Of a stretch of DNA of 64,000 nucleotides, positions 10,127 through 20,700 are shown one piece after another. Below the pieces are notes generated by a model, which was not told where the DNA came from, did not search any database, and worked only from the letters and a program-made list of their open reading frames with translations. This DNA is from Chytriomyces cf. hyalinus JEL632 (Eukaryota > Chytridiomycota > Chytridiomycetes > Chytridiales > Chytriomycetaceae). Made by a program: the position numbers and the translations under genes. The stretch lies in the NCBI GenBank assembly GCA_025435555.1, contig JAIWWG010000091.1:53058-117057 (forward strand), written 5' to 3'. Position 1 is the stretch's first letter, and every line of letters starts with the position of its first letter.

Positions 10127-12270
10127 TCACAGATCCGTCTCCTCCTCCCAATCCATCTCGTCTCCCTCATCCATCTCCATCCCATCGTCCCAGTCCTGCG
10201 CCAGTAACTCAGCCGTTGCTGCCGCGTATACTGCATCTTCATCCTCCACCCCCTCCCCCTCCTTGCCCTCCTCCACGTCCTCCCAATCCTCTGCGAGCAA
10301 CTCCGCAGTTGCAGGGGCGTACTCCACATCCATGTCCCAATCCTCGTCCTCCATCCACTCCTTCGACTCCAAAAGCCTGGCAGTCGCGGCTGCAAACCCT
10401 GCCTCTTCCCATTGGGCTACGACCATCCCAGTTGGATCCACCGGGTATGGGGCGTCCGGAATTCTTTGGACAATTAATTCCTCCACCTCCTCCACCTCCA
10501 CATCCCAATCCTCATCCGCCTTCCACGCATCCGACTCCAGGAGTTCCGCAGTTGCGGCTGCAATCTCCTCCGCCTCCCATGCTTCTAAGATCGCCCCAGT
10601 TGGCTCCACCGGGTATGGTGCATCCACCGCAATGGGTTGCACAACCAATTCCTCCATCTCCACATCCCAATCCTCGTCCGCCATCCAAGCCTCCGACTCC
10701 AGAAACTGCGCAGTTGCGGCTGCAATCTCCTCCTCTGTCCATTCGATTGGCCCAACTGGTGTCATCAGGTCTGGTGCATCGGCCGGAATTGGCGGCAACA
10801 CAATCTTGTATTCGCCCTGGTCCATGAGCTCGTTTCCGGGAATTACTGGAATTGCGTACATGTAGTGGGGGAGGTGTGCGTGAATGGGCCTGGTTATGTC
10901 GTCCAGCTCCTTGTCCGTGTAACCCGTGTATTTGAAGCTTGCATCAACTTGGCGCTGATCGACAGGAAGCAGGTCGACTGTCACTGCCTTGAAGACTCCA
11001 GCAGCAATCACGCTGTATGGCGCATGACCCGCGGCCTTGTTGGCCATGAATGTATCCAGCAAGTAGAATGCCGAGTAGAGGGTCTGTTTGGGCAGGTTGG
11101 GAACTCCGGCCTCCTCAAACTCGGTTTCGTCTCCTTGCGTCAGCGCGGCGTAGTTTCGGAGATAGAGGAGAAGCCATTCCAGCGGGCTGTTGCAGTTGAT
11201 GTTCCAGTCCCAGTGAGTGGCAAAGATGCGGGTCAAGTCTCGTCTGTTGCGGGAGGACAGGATTTCGTGGTCGTTGGCCCGCAGCTCAGCTCCTTCGGCA
11301 ATCAAAACGTAGCGCTGGTATTCTGTTGGTTCGGCAATGAATCTTGGCTGGCTGACTTCGAGTGGCTGGTGGTTGCAGTGGCTGGTTGGTTGCAGTGGGT
11401 GGTCGGTTTTGCCTGGCTGGCCGCTTTGGTCGCTTTCTTCGGTTGGGGGGTTGCTGAACTCGTCGTTCACCAACTCTGTCGCCATGAGAAGGCATGCGAG
11501 CGTGAGGTCAGTGCGGAACTCTGGCATCGCGTTGACTGAGCGGGCAAGAACCTTGTCCAAGAATGCAAAGGCTTTGCTGACAACATCACGGGCGACTCCG
11601 ACGGTCATTCGCAGAAGTTCGTGCTTGAGTTTGGATTGAGATGCCACCGGCAGTTGCAGTGTGATGTTGGTCTCTGTAGTCAAACCCCGGTTCGGTTGAG
11701 AAATCTTCCTCCCACTGGGAAAAAAGAGTGAAGATAAACTTGTTAAATAAAGTAAAATAGAAGACATAAAATGCGCGTGGTTACCTGCTTCATTTGTTCG
11801 GTCAACTTCAGATGCGAGGACGCATCAAAGTTCGGAAAAACTGCTTTGATTTCCGCTCTCAACGCGCTCCAGTCCTGAGTTGATTCCATCTGACAGTTGG
11901 CCACGTATGGCTCGTGGCGGCAGTTCGGAGTCAGGTGCTTGTACATATCATGGCTGAGGAAGTCAAGCAACGGTGTGGCTGGTTGGTAAAAGTAGGACTC
12001 CATGGCGGGTCCAGTAATGATGGCAAACTCTGGCGCCAGCTCGGCGCGGTTCAAGTCGTTGGATCCAAATGGAGCCAAGGTAGCGTAGGTTTGTGTTGGT
12101 GTGTGTTGATGATGATGATGATGAAGTGTAGTTGTTGCGTGGGCCTGGGGTGACGAGCCAGCCCACGCGTCGTTGAAGAAGCTCGTTGGAGCATCGCTGT
12201 TTGCAGCACTGTCGTCTTGGTTGGCACTGGAGGCCGTGGCACTGGGAACGTAGTTCTGCAAGTAGCTCAT
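10127..12270 (-). CDS. Cyclin-like protein with acidic tandem-repeat C-terminus
   Basis: Two-exon model of 687 aa: exon 1 11785-12270, intron 11705-11784 (GTAACC donor; AAG acceptor chosen because the nearby CCCAG acceptor leads to a stop), exon 2 10127-11704. Exon 1 is Ser/Ala-rich with a short His run. Residues about 180-350 look like tandem cyclin folds: AFAFLDKVLA, LTLACLLMATEL, a DWNINCNSPLEWLLLYL segment, then YSAFYLLDTFMANKA and SVIAAGVFKAV. The last 190 residues are acidic repeats built on AAATAxxLES and DEDWD. The start is set at the ATG 12268-12270 because a TATA box at 12315-12321 overlaps the region just before an earlier ATG (12312). Cyclin assignment rests on pattern only, and the partner kinase is unknown. 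Confidence 0.55.
10140..10830 (-). repeat. Coding acidic repeats in the cyclin-like gene
   Basis: Three long units (about 50 residues) and two short ones. Each has an Ala-rich AAATAxxL core followed by Glu/Asp/Trp-rich DEDWD, and the long units end with a YPVxPTG linker. At DNA level this gives strand-asymmetric C/T-rich sequence on the plus strand, which explains the long proline-rich open frames there. Confidence 0.85.
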
Positions 12271-12314
12271 TTCTTCGTAATAATCTGAAGAAGTTGTTTT
12301 GGGGGGGCCCATCC

Positions 12315-12321
12315 TTTTATA
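12315..12321 (-). promoter_or_regulatory. TATA-like box for the cyclin-like gene
   Basis: GCGCTATAAAAGG on the minus strand lies 45 bp before the ATG at 12270. This is normal spacing for a transcription start between the two, and it argues against the ATG at 12312, which almost abuts the box. Confidence 0.55.
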
Positions 12322-12456
12322 GCGCGTCACTGCCCCCTGGTCCGTTTCCTTTTCTTCTCCAGGGTCCCAGGAGTTGTTCTGCTTTGCTTCTGCGGTGTCC
12401 GATTTTGGGGTCGATTGAGCAAGTAACAAAAAAAACAAAAAAAACAGAACTTATGT

Positions 12457-12951
12457 TTATGATGAGAGACAGCACTGACTTTGTCTAGAGCACGACGCAG
12501 TAAAGGACGCTGCCATGCGAGAGCCAGTAGCTGTGTGCGTGCGTATGGAGCATGCCAGCAGATGAGAAGAGTGCCCTCGAAGAAGATGGTTTGCCTCGAA
12601 TCTCATCCCGGTAACCCAAGAGTCCAAAACCTGAGTGAGTATCTCACATCGGTAGTGATAAGCTTGCGCCAGCCTCGCGACGCGACCTACTTGTAATGTA
12701 TGATGAATGGCACTGTTGTTGGAGTGGTTGAACAGCGTGACTTTATTGGCTTGCTTGACCGAAAGATGGCCCATGAACGTGAATGAAAGCAGCACATCGA
12801 GATCTGGAGTCAAAAGGACACGGAAGCCAGCCTGCAGATGCATGGAAGTGGATGTGAGAGAGTGTGAGACAACCAGTATTTCATAAACGCACCTTTGATG
12901 GAGCTGTCCAGCACATCCAGAGACGCTCTCGCAGCTGACAGAGGTGGTCAT
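12457..12951 (-). CDS. Unrecognised small gene
   Basis: An ATG at 12949-12951 (MTTSVSCESVSGCAGQLHQ) opens a frame running without a stop to 12457. Two splice-like interruptions (GTGCGT...CTGCAG at about 12895-12835, GTAGGT...CTCAG at about 12690-12630) suggest two introns, leaving blocks such as GFRVLLTPDLDVLLSFTFMG and VLDSWVTGMRFEANHLL. The first junction does not keep frame in the obvious way, so the model is tentative. No domain is recognised. It sits head to tail with the cyclin-like gene. Confidence 0.35.
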   Translation of the reverse strand: MTTSVSCESVSGCAGQLHQRCVYEILVVSHSLTSTSMHLQAGFRVLLTPDLDVLLSFTFMGHLSVKQANKVTLFNHSNNSAIHHTLQVGRVARLAQAYHYRCEILTQVLDSWVTGMRFEANHLLRGHSSHLLACSIRTHTATGSRMAASFTASCSRQSQCCLSS

Positions 12952-13064
12952 CATGCATGCGAGAAATGCGCATGCATTCGTTTGGTGGAGGTCATGGGAG
13001 TTTTCGCTTCCGTTCAAGTTTAAAGGGGAATATATTCCGAGGTAAAAAAAAATTTATTTACTTT

Positions 13065-13243
13065 TTAACCGTTGTCGTTCTGCAAGTCCCAAGAGTTGGT
13101 GCAGCAGTAAGAGGCGGCCGCACATATCTGGACAGCACATATACCGCAGGTGCTGGTCAGTTTCACTCCGGTCGAACAAATGCTCTGTGCGCAAGTTGCG
13201 CCGGCGGTAGTCGTTTCTGGCTTGGTGGCCGTTGCGGCGGATG
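13065..13243 (-). CDS. Cys-rich C-terminal domain exon (chytrid secreted-protein type)
   Basis: A minus-strand frame reads a Thr/Ala linker (TATKPETTTAG) and then ATCAQSICSTGVKLTSTCG, ICAVQICAAASYCCTNSWD, ending at TAA 13065-13067. The spacing of eight cysteines, with CxxCxxxIC and CCxxSWD, is the pattern I know from small Cys-rich modules attached by Thr-rich linkers to secreted enzymes and lectins of chytrids (and some myxobacteria). Only this last part is visible: upstream minus sequence has stops and overlaps the plus-strand TMEM53-like gene. It is therefore either the final exon of a poorly resolved gene or a remnant. Confidence 0.55.
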
Positions 13244-13392
13244 ATTATTCCCATTACCAATGTGGCAGATCTGTGAAATCGGCGGTCTGGTCGACAGCGC
13301 GTCAGCCACAGATTTCGCCGATGCGGACTTGCCGCCCTGGCGTTTTTTAAAACCCCGTTTTTTTGGTCTTCAAACACTACTAAAAAAGAAAG

Positions 13393-14203
13393 ATGGACAT
13401 TGGCTATTACAAGCAAGCGACCGAATTCTTTATCGGAGCCCCTCTGGCCAACATCGGTGTCCAAAAGTATTCTTTCTTGTTTGGCTGGATCGTGGAAAAG
13501 TACGCACAGTACTACCGCAACAACGGCGTCTATACTGATTCGAAATCACAAATCCCAACTGACACGCATCGTTCGCAGACATGACATCAGCCGCGGCCGG
13601 GACCGAGAGCCTCACTTATTTTGATGCGTTGATCGAGGAAATGTCAAGCCTCAAATTGCCCGCTCCAAAATCCAAACCCGCCACAGCGGCCGAAACCCCA
13701 AACGCAGTGCACCTCTTTTCCAACGGCGCGCAGCATTAAACTGCGTCACTTACTGCACTGTCTCGATGCACGCAACATGAAGCTTAAAACTACGGCAGTG
13801 CTCCTTGACTCGTCTCCAGGCCGCGCAAGTTTAGAGGGTGGATCCCATTTCGTGACGGTGGGCATCAAGAATTCAGTAGCACGCTTTATTGCAAGGAATG
13901 GAGTGTACGTTGCGTATCGAATGTATGTGGCGATCAATGCCGGTTTTTCGGCGGTTGGGTTGCCATTCAAAGACATGAGTAAGCATTCGATTGAGATTGC
14001 GGCTCCTTACGCTGTTTCGGAAAAGAATCCGGATGGAAATGTTACGGGGCGACGGTTGTTTTTGTACAGCGACGAGGACAAGATGTGTCAAGTGCATTCA
14101 GGAGCGGATGGAGGGGTGTAAAGCTGAAGGTATTGCTGTGGAGGAGATGATGTTCATTGGGAGTGAGCATGTGAAGCACGCTGTTGTGCACAGGGAAGAG
14201 TAG
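13393..14203 (+). pseudogene. TMEM53/DUF829-like alpha/beta-hydrolase-fold protein (frameshifted)
   Basis: Four blocks in order match the DUF829/TMEM53 layout: SFLFGWIVEKYAQYYRNNGV (family: LLGW...KYA.lY...G), NAVHLFSNGA (HvFSNGG), TTAVLLDSSPGRAS (vifDSaPGr), and RLFLYSDEDKM followed by EGIAVEEMMFIGSEHVKHA (yLYS..D, then G..V....f.gS.HV.H). They lie in three different frames. One shift or small intron falls between blocks 1 and 2 (a CAG acceptor at about 13576-13580), a one-base shift right after FSNGA, and another after SDEDKM. Family members act at membranes or the nuclear envelope; function here is unknown. Splicing could explain the first break but not obviously the others. Confidence 0.6.
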
Positions 14204-14209
14204 TGGTCG

Positions 14210-14850
14210 CTTGTTTCCCAGTTTCTATCGCGTCATGAATGAACATTTCCCAAATCCCTGGATCGAAGCTCTGCGCCGTCTTTTTATTGTCCATTTTTGG
14301 AATTTTCTTGACATGACACATGATTGGCAACAGTTGCCCAAAACATCTTAAGTTTATTTTCCCATTTTCAAAATCACGCCTGCACATATGACATTGTTGT
14401 CAAATCTCATCAGTTCGATAATCCGTCAAAAAGAACTGGCTGCGATAGTAGTCGGACGCGGCGGATGTCAGTCTGTGTCCGAGAGAGCTCGGCGTTGGCA
14501 TTGGCGGCAGCGCAGGTTGATTTGATTCAGGATCCACAGAGGGGGGTGAGTTAGGGATTTAAGAGACAAGTTTGGCGTGAAGGTACAAATGTTTGACCAG
14601 AATATTCTGACTAAAAGGAAGCAACAATGCTCCAACTGTGTCCACATCTTTGGTCTTATGAATCAGTGCGGACAAGAAGAAGATTCGTTAAAACCAAGTC
14701 TGAGTTTTTGGCCAGCGTTAACCGTTTTTGTCGCTTTGAATTTGGCAGTTGCGCTGTTGGCGAATATTTCTGTCTGAGCAAATGCCGGCGCAAAAGTATC
14801 AGTTGTTGTACGTATGAATTATGCTATTTAATGATTGACAGTCACACATT
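14210..14850. other. Interval without a firm gene
   Basis: A plus-strand stretch at about 14690-14777 could encode one hydrophobic helix (WPALTVFVALNLAVALLA) and then stops. A minus-strand stretch at about 14215-14390 contains CHMC and CHVKK but no complete metal-binding domain. Neither is supported enough to call. Confidence 0.4.
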
Positions 14851-14856
14851 CCACAT

Positions 14857-16140
14857 TCAACTGTGCGCAGTGTGAAACGCTCTCTGGTTGCCCGAATCCC
14901 TCTCATCCAATGCCACGTAGTCTCGGTGACCTCTTCCCTTCCGCCTCAGTCTTAACAGACAGTACCGCCCCAGCATCACCAACCCCACAGCAGCGACAGA
15001 TCCAGCAACAAGAACGATTGCCACTGTCGCTCCTGTAGACAGTGAAGCATTCCAAACAACGCCGCCCGTGCAGGTGGACACATCCAAGCCGGTGAAGCAG
15101 CGCAGATCTGAGACGCAGTCACTGTCAAAGCTGCATGGTTGGCCGCAGATTGTGTTCGCAGATGGCCACGATGTGCCGCACCGATTGCTGTATATTGACG
15201 ATGACATGTTCTTGGTTTGTAAACTTAAATTTTTAACGTACAACGTAAATGCAGTCGTTGACACGCTCTTGCGCCAATGTTGGTGTCGCGTACAGACAGG
15301 CCAGATAGATGGAAGCACCTCAACGAAGTGAATGCTGTTGCATCTGAACGCCGATCATCGAAAGCAGCCTGCGCGCATAAGACACTTCAATCTGCCGTCA
15401 CATCACATCAAGTATGCAGCCCTGTTTCGGGGCATTTTGTCTTTCAGTTGAATCCATTCGCATCGAATGTCTTTGAGGTGCCCATCGCACGCTTCCCGTA
15501 CCACTACACTCGAAAAATTATCGGAAGCATCGTCGACAGCAAAGAGGGCGCTGCGACATGGATTCCCTGTCCAGACTGTTTATATTCAAGAAACATCAAA
15601 CGCACCACTCTCGCCTTGCCTGTTTGGCAACCCAGTAGTCCCTTGCATTGTGCGTGAATGCCTCAGAATTTGACTGTGCCAGCGACTGCGGAAAACTCGC
15701 GAAACTTCTTTCAGCGTTCTTGGCGAATTCCTCGACCGACAGAACAACTGCTCGTAATCCTGCGAAATTGCGCAAAAGGAATTCGAGATTATCGGACACA
15801 CAATGCGAGAAAAATTGTCGCAATCAGGTCTGGTTTGCAGGGCGTTGGATCCCATGTTTATTCCTGGCGAGATCAGCAAAGGTCCATGTAGAATTCCATG
15901 TGTTTGTGGATTCCAAACTGCACCATTCGAATGCGAGTAAAAGTCTGATGCGCTGGGAATGCAGCCAACCACGCCACGGCAGCAGCGGGATACCTCGATA
16001 TCCGCCAGGACACCATATTCGATGGTACCCTTGAAGGGCATCCAGGCGGTGACTAGAGTCAGATACAGTGTGAGTGCCCTTCTTTGCTTCTGCACGAGCT
16101 TGTTTGTATATTGCTCAGGTGGGGAAAACTGATTCAACAA
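14857..16140 (-). CDS. Multi-exon Cys-rich membrane protein, unrecognised
   Basis: Several minus-strand blocks look coding and read in order. A hydrophobic start lies near 16060-16100 (LTLYLTLVTAWMPFKGTIEY). A helical block follows at about 15596-15823 (DNLEFLLRNFAGLRAVVLSV, ending ARDYWVAKQARREWC). A block at about 15405-15565 includes NPCRSALFAVDDASDNFSSV and DGHLKDIRCEWIQLKDK. The last block, 14857-15200, has CGTSWPSANTICGQPC, then a transmembrane helix (ATVAIVLVAGSVAAVGLVML) and a basic cytoplasmic tail RLRRKGRG. The CGxSWxxAxxxC...C pattern is a Cys module seen in chytrid surface proteins. Exon borders are unresolved and one join meets an in-frame TGA near 15330, so the gene may be broken. 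It could also be two genes. Confidence 0.4.
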
Positions 16141-16179
16141 CTATTGCAATGCATAATTGCCTCACCAGAGTACAATATT

Positions 16180-16500
16180 GCAGTCGATCCTGTGACTTTG
16201 CCCCCCCGAAAATCGAATCGGCTCTCTTTCCAAAAAAAGGCCTGTCCCAGTGGCTGCACCATTTGGATTGCCGTCTGTACCGAATGCTTCAACTCCTTGT
16301 CGGTTGCCCAGAGCCGTCTCTGCGGAGTCCACTCCCCCCCACCGTGTTGACTCCGCACAGGATCGCACTTCCATCGCCGGATAAGGTTGAACGGAGTTCG
16401 AGCATGCGCTGTGCAAGATCTCAACAGCTTTTGGAGTGTTTTGTTCACGAATTTTTTTTTGGTATTTATATTTATTAAAATATTTAATAAATTCTGTGAC
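16180..16500 (+). pseudogene. Family X fragment X0 (3' part)
   Basis: The plus strand reads RIALPSPDKVERS near 16360-16400, matching the conserved C-terminal motif of family X (KVPLPSPDxYERAFFAEEKY). After it come LLECFVHE and the AT-rich 3' tail ending TTTAATAAATTCTGT found after the other copies. The rest of the gene is absent or unrecognisable. Confidence 0.55.
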
Positions 16501-16599
16501 TTTTTTTGAGTGACGCCATTCCTGAGTCGATTGCAAATTCGGGCGCCGCATCTTCTTTTAAGCCATAACCAGCTGACTGACAACTCCCATCACACCAAG

Positions 16600-17326
16600 T
16601 CTGCTACTTTCGGAACTCAGACTTGCCACTGCCTGGACGGATCGTTGCCAACAGACATTGTATATGGGACATTCATCATTTGAACCTGGGTAACAATCAG
16701 TTTCTGGCCCTCTTTCTGTTGGAGTTGCATGCTCAATATTTGAACCCCGGCTACAATTTCTTTATTGCTGATCAACAAGCGCTGTCGTGATTGATATGAT
16801 TCGGGCCGACAATTGCGACATGCAACACTGTCATTTTCAGTGGACACAGTCTTACTTGGGAGGGGCTGGTGTTTCTTTTACGGCTAATGCAGCTCTCGCA
16901 ATTCTCGCGCGTTTATTGTTTTTGCACTAAGAAATAAAGTTATCGTTTTCGGTCACGCGATGAAACTCAGCTCTTTCACTGTTTGTGCGATATGAACGAG
17001 GAGGATTTTCTTTGCTTTGTAGGCCAAATGCATAGGCATACATGGATCGCGTGTCAAACAGCTGCAAAATAGAAAGACACAACCCCAGAATCAATACGAG
17101 GCAGTTGACCAATCTGTGAGTTTGTGTGCAAGGGTATTTGTCATCGACACTCAAAATGGGATGGGTCGTCAAAGAACGAAAATAACAAACTCAATGCGGC
17201 GTCACCCACCAGCAATAACTGCAGTCCTCGTATGCATCGTGGGATGTCGACAACGGTGTGGGCAATGCTGGATGCGTGGTGCGTTGCAGCCGACTGAACC
17301 TGTTGATATCTTTCTCAATTTTTTAA
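16600..17326. other. Interval with a fragment of repeat R
   Basis: No gene is supported. At about 17150-17270 the sequence (CTCAAAATGGGAT, then a CAGCAATAACTGCAGTCCTC-like stretch, GCATCGTGGGATGTCGACAACGG) matches the start of region R at 20745-20880 and 30070-30190. This shows a third, short copy of that repeat upstream of a family X fragment. Confidence 0.6.
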
Positions 17327-17940
17327 ACGTCCGAATTTGATTTCTCCTCATGTCCCATCTTCACACACTGTCATCCCACAGATTATTTTTCTCACGCGTT
17401 TCCACACAAGACCATCATCGTTTCTCGAGTTGAAATGTACACTCAATAAACCACAGATCCAAATCAATCATCATGTCTTCACCATTGACTATCTCCATCC
17501 CTCACCTCGCCGCAGGTCCGCTACTTTTCCACGTGATCGCCTCCAATGATTCCTGTTCCACTCATCAGCAGCCTTACTTGACCGCATCAGAGGTTCATCT
17601 TCTCCAACAAGGGTGCCAAGACGCAGTGCATCAACTGCCTCCAAGTCAAGCACGCCACCTGTCCAAGCCAATATGGCCGCTGAAGTGCGAGGTCTCATTA
17701 GCCGGGTCTCAGCGGCCCCGAGCTCTTCAACACCGTGTCGGCTGAACAGAGCTGTCGTCTGCAAAGTCCAGTCCCTCCCACTTCCATCACCGGACCAGGT
17801 TGAAAGGGTATTTTATTTTCGGAGCAAGTGCTTTGCTATGTGTCAGTATCTGAAAACAAACTGTCGAGTGCTTTTGGAGTGTTAACAGCTGATTCGTCCA
17901 TGTTTATTTTTTGGTATATTGATAAATTCTGTAACTTTGT
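17327..17940 (+). pseudogene. Family X fragment X1 (promoter, short exon, C-terminal piece)
   Basis: It begins with the ACGTCCGAAT box (17327-17336) shared with full copies and has an ATG at 17473 (MSSPLTIS). It then jumps to MAAEVRGLISRVSAAPSSST at 17673 and SLPLPSPDQVERVFYF at about 17772-17820, ending in a tail with GATAAATTCTGT. The transmembrane/coiled-coil exon and most of the Thr/Pro region are missing, so this is an internally deleted copy. Confidence 0.6.
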
Positions 17941-18063
17941 CCAGTTCGTGGTTTTATTTTCCTAATGTTCAACGCCAGAAGCCATCGCCCTGAGACGCGT
18001 AAGTTTTATCATATTTGAGCTTTTCCTATTTTGCATGACGTTTACTGATGATGTATTTGTAAT

Positions 18064-19662
18064 TTGAAGATTACCGAGCTCGAAGCCCGGGTTGATGTCC
18101 TGCAAGCAGAGAAACAAAACCGCAAGCGGAGAAACAAAACCGCAAGCGGAGAAACAAAACCGAATCAACAGCGCTTGTCGTGCCTGCCAAATGTCGACTC
18201 ATGCGGCTGCCATCCATTTTCCACAAGTGACCAACGACCCATTGGCCATGGTATCGTCTGCCACCCCGCAACCCAGTGCCCAACCCGCCGCTGCAGCCCC
18301 ATCAACGCCATCATGCAACGACACAACCGCTGCCAAGTCTGATCCATCAGGACTCATCGCTACTTCTGTCGCTACTCTCGCCACACTTGCCGCCAAGACC
18401 ACCCCAAAAGCCAGTGTCCAACCCGCCACTACAATCCAGTCGTCACCTGCTTTCATCGCTACAGCCACAACAACGTCCAACAAGCCACCGTCTACTACCG
18501 CTCCACCCACTTCCCAAACCGCCGCCACGACCTCGTTGAACCCATCATTCACCCAGACACCCACCCACAAGTCCAACGCAACGCCCACTGACACCACCAT
18601 TCCCATCGCAACTACCGCCACACTAGCCGCAAAGACCACCCCATACACTCATGCTCAAGTGGCACCTGCCGCTGAAGCGTGCTTTGGCCTAATTAACTGT
18701 CCGGCTTCAGCGGCAAGTGCCCAATCCGCCACCACAACCCAGTCGCCACCTACTTTTACCGCCACACCCTCAACAAAGTCAACCACGTCAACCACCAACA
18801 TCACTCCGGCCGCTGGAGCAACATGTGCCCTGATTAAGCGCGCTCCAGTGGCCGTTAGTCCATCTACACCAACACCTTTACCACGACCTGTCGCCACACC
18901 GTTCTTCACACCTGCCACATTCACCACAAAGCCCAGACCAATTGACGCCGTCCCGTCCGCCACGGTTGACTTCACCCCGGTCCAACAAGCCCAGCCCTCT
19001 CAGTCGATCCTGGGTGACTGCACCCTCCACACCGTCGCCATCAACACCAGCACAACCGCTCAACGCCACACCCACCGCCGCCAAGCCAGCCACACCTACA
19101 TCCAAGACAATCTACACACCTGACAAGTCGACCCTTGCCGCAGCAGCCATAATAGGTCTCATTAGCTGAGCTTCTGCGGGCAAGGGTCCATTCACGCCCA
19201 CAAAACTACCTGGACTTGACAAGACACCAGCCAGAACACCCTTCGCGACGCCAACCCGGTCCCTCGCGCAAGCCAGTCCCACCCCGGCCAATTTGACGCC
19301 GAGCAAGGTTCCGCTGCCGTCGCCAGACTGTTATGAGTGCGCGTTTTTCGCGGAGGAGAAATATTTTGCGAAACTGCCGTTCCCGAAGGTGCTACGTCCG
19401 CCGCCGGTGTGCAGACCGTGTGATGATGCGGTTGTGCACGCATTCGCCAAGGTGGTCGAACAACTGGTAATATTGATGTCTTTTTGCACGTGTGTTTTGC
19501 ATGCTGACGTTGTTGATGATTTAGAAGGCTCAGTTTATGGATCCAAAATCTCCTCGGCTCTAACGGAATCAGTTACCTCAAAACAAGCTGTTGATTGCGC
19601 AAGCATCGGCCTATATCCTTTTATGAACATTATATTTATCTTTTATATTTAATAAGTTCTGT
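18064..19662 (+). pseudogene. Family X copy A (nonsense and frameshift)
   Basis: The coiled-coil exon survives as ITELEARVDVLQAEKQNRK, followed by a tandem 20-mer. The long Thr/Pro/Ser/Ala exon contains AAEACFGLINCPASAAS and AAGATCALIKRAPVAVS, two of the family's repeated motifs. The frame changes near 18930-18945. After AAAAIIGLIS comes TGA (19167-19169) where copies B and C have CGA (Arg). The C-terminal motif KVPLPSPDCYECAFFAEEKY at 19308-19370 and the following block to VVHAFAKVVEQL are in good order, then a GTAATATTG donor and DLEGSVYGSK after the acceptor. The shared 3' tail follows at about 19610-19662. Product unknown. The family looks like a single-pass membrane protein with a low-complexity extracellular or cytosolic domain. 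Confidence 0.6.
18111..18162 (+). repeat. Tandem 20-bp repeat in copy A coiled-coil region
   Basis: The unit GAAACAAAACCGCAAGCGGA is present 2.6 times, perfectly. The number of bases is not a multiple of three per unit, so each unit is read in a different frame. It falls exactly where copy B encodes the heptad-rich segment. Confidence 0.9.
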
Positions 19663-19780
19663 ATCGGTTTAAACGGGGATTAAATGGTTCGAAGATTAGT
19701 TGTGGGGAATAAATCCAAGTCCCAATATGTAATCCGAATTGGTCTGTCCCCCGCCATTTCTCCACATATGCTCCACGTCT

Positions 19781-20700
19781 TCAGCCCCCACTCTCACACG
19801 CTCCCATCATCCACCCAAGAGCCCACACCAACTCAAGTGGCACTTGCCGCCGAAGCTCATGTCATCAGTCGACGCGCTTCGTTAGCCATTGCCCAATCCA
19901 CCGAATCCACTGCCACAACAAAAGTCCTCCCCATCACCATAAAACTTCCTAATTCCTTGTGGGATGTCAAACATTGCGTTTAGAACATGTTATACTTCCA
20001 CTCCCTTCTCTTCCCGCATACACACTGGGCCTCTCGCACGCGTCGTCAGATTTCTGAATGCCATAGATGGTGTTGGCACATGTTTTTTCACCCCGTGCTG
20101 GATAATACATGTCATCTTTGTTTTGATGTTCGGCTTGGGTACTTCTCCTCCATTTCTCCCTCCCCACTCTCACCTGCAGTCGCACCCACATTCACGCACT
20201 CCACTTTTGCCACAATACATTAACAATCCACACTGGCTGTTGTTGTCTAACATATTCTCTCTCATGTCCACAATAGATTGTCTCCTGCCTTGTCAGCTTC
20301 ATGCTGGTTCTGTCTTCAATTGGCATTGTCTTTTCTCTGTTGAATATGTGCTCCCTTGCTGCACTGAAGCAGGAAGTTATCTGCCTAAAGCATGAAAGAT
20401 CTTCGTTTGCTGCACCAAGACCACGCGACGCGCTGATCGAGACACTGATGCATGAAAGAGACGCTGCACGCGCCGAAGTCACCACCTTGACTCGCGTGAG
20501 TTTATTTTATTTGATCTTTTGTTTGCATGAAGTTGACTGAAAGTGTGATTTCATTTAAAAGCTTCTCAACCTCCATTCTCGAGCAGGTTGAGAAAAGTAA
20601 CCGCGCCCACGGAACTTGCCACGGACGCCAGAGTTCGACCCACGCCCCGTTGCCAGCTGGGGCGAGCGATTCTATCAGTCGCGGTCCGGCTGCGCAACGA
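19781..20700 (+). pseudogene. Family X fragment A' (truncated at repeat R)
   Basis: At 19781-19960 a stray motif piece reads VALAAEAHVISRRASLAIAQ. From about 19985 the sequence follows the long first intron of copy B, then an exon with a hydrophobic helix (MLVLSSIGIVFSLLNMC) and coiled coil (EVICLKHERSS, LIETLMHERDAARAEVTTL), an intron starting GTGAGT near 20495, and the beginning of the long exon (STHAPLPAGASDSISRGPA). There it stops: at about 20690 it fuses to repeat R. The same junction sequence (TGCGCAACGAGCC) occurs at about 30013. Confidence 0.6.

Noticed and set aside
10027-10865. Long proline-rich and Ser/Ala-rich open frames on the plus strand
   Set aside because: They are exact antisense shadows of the acidic repeats of the cyclin-like gene. 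C/T-rich DNA lacks stops in several frames, and no start context or splice pattern supports them.
18199-19306. Val/Gly/Ala-rich open frames on the minus strand across family X copies
   Set aside because: They are antisense to the Thr/Pro/Ser-rich exons; plus-strand splice sites, motif conservation between copies and shared ends all support the plus strand.
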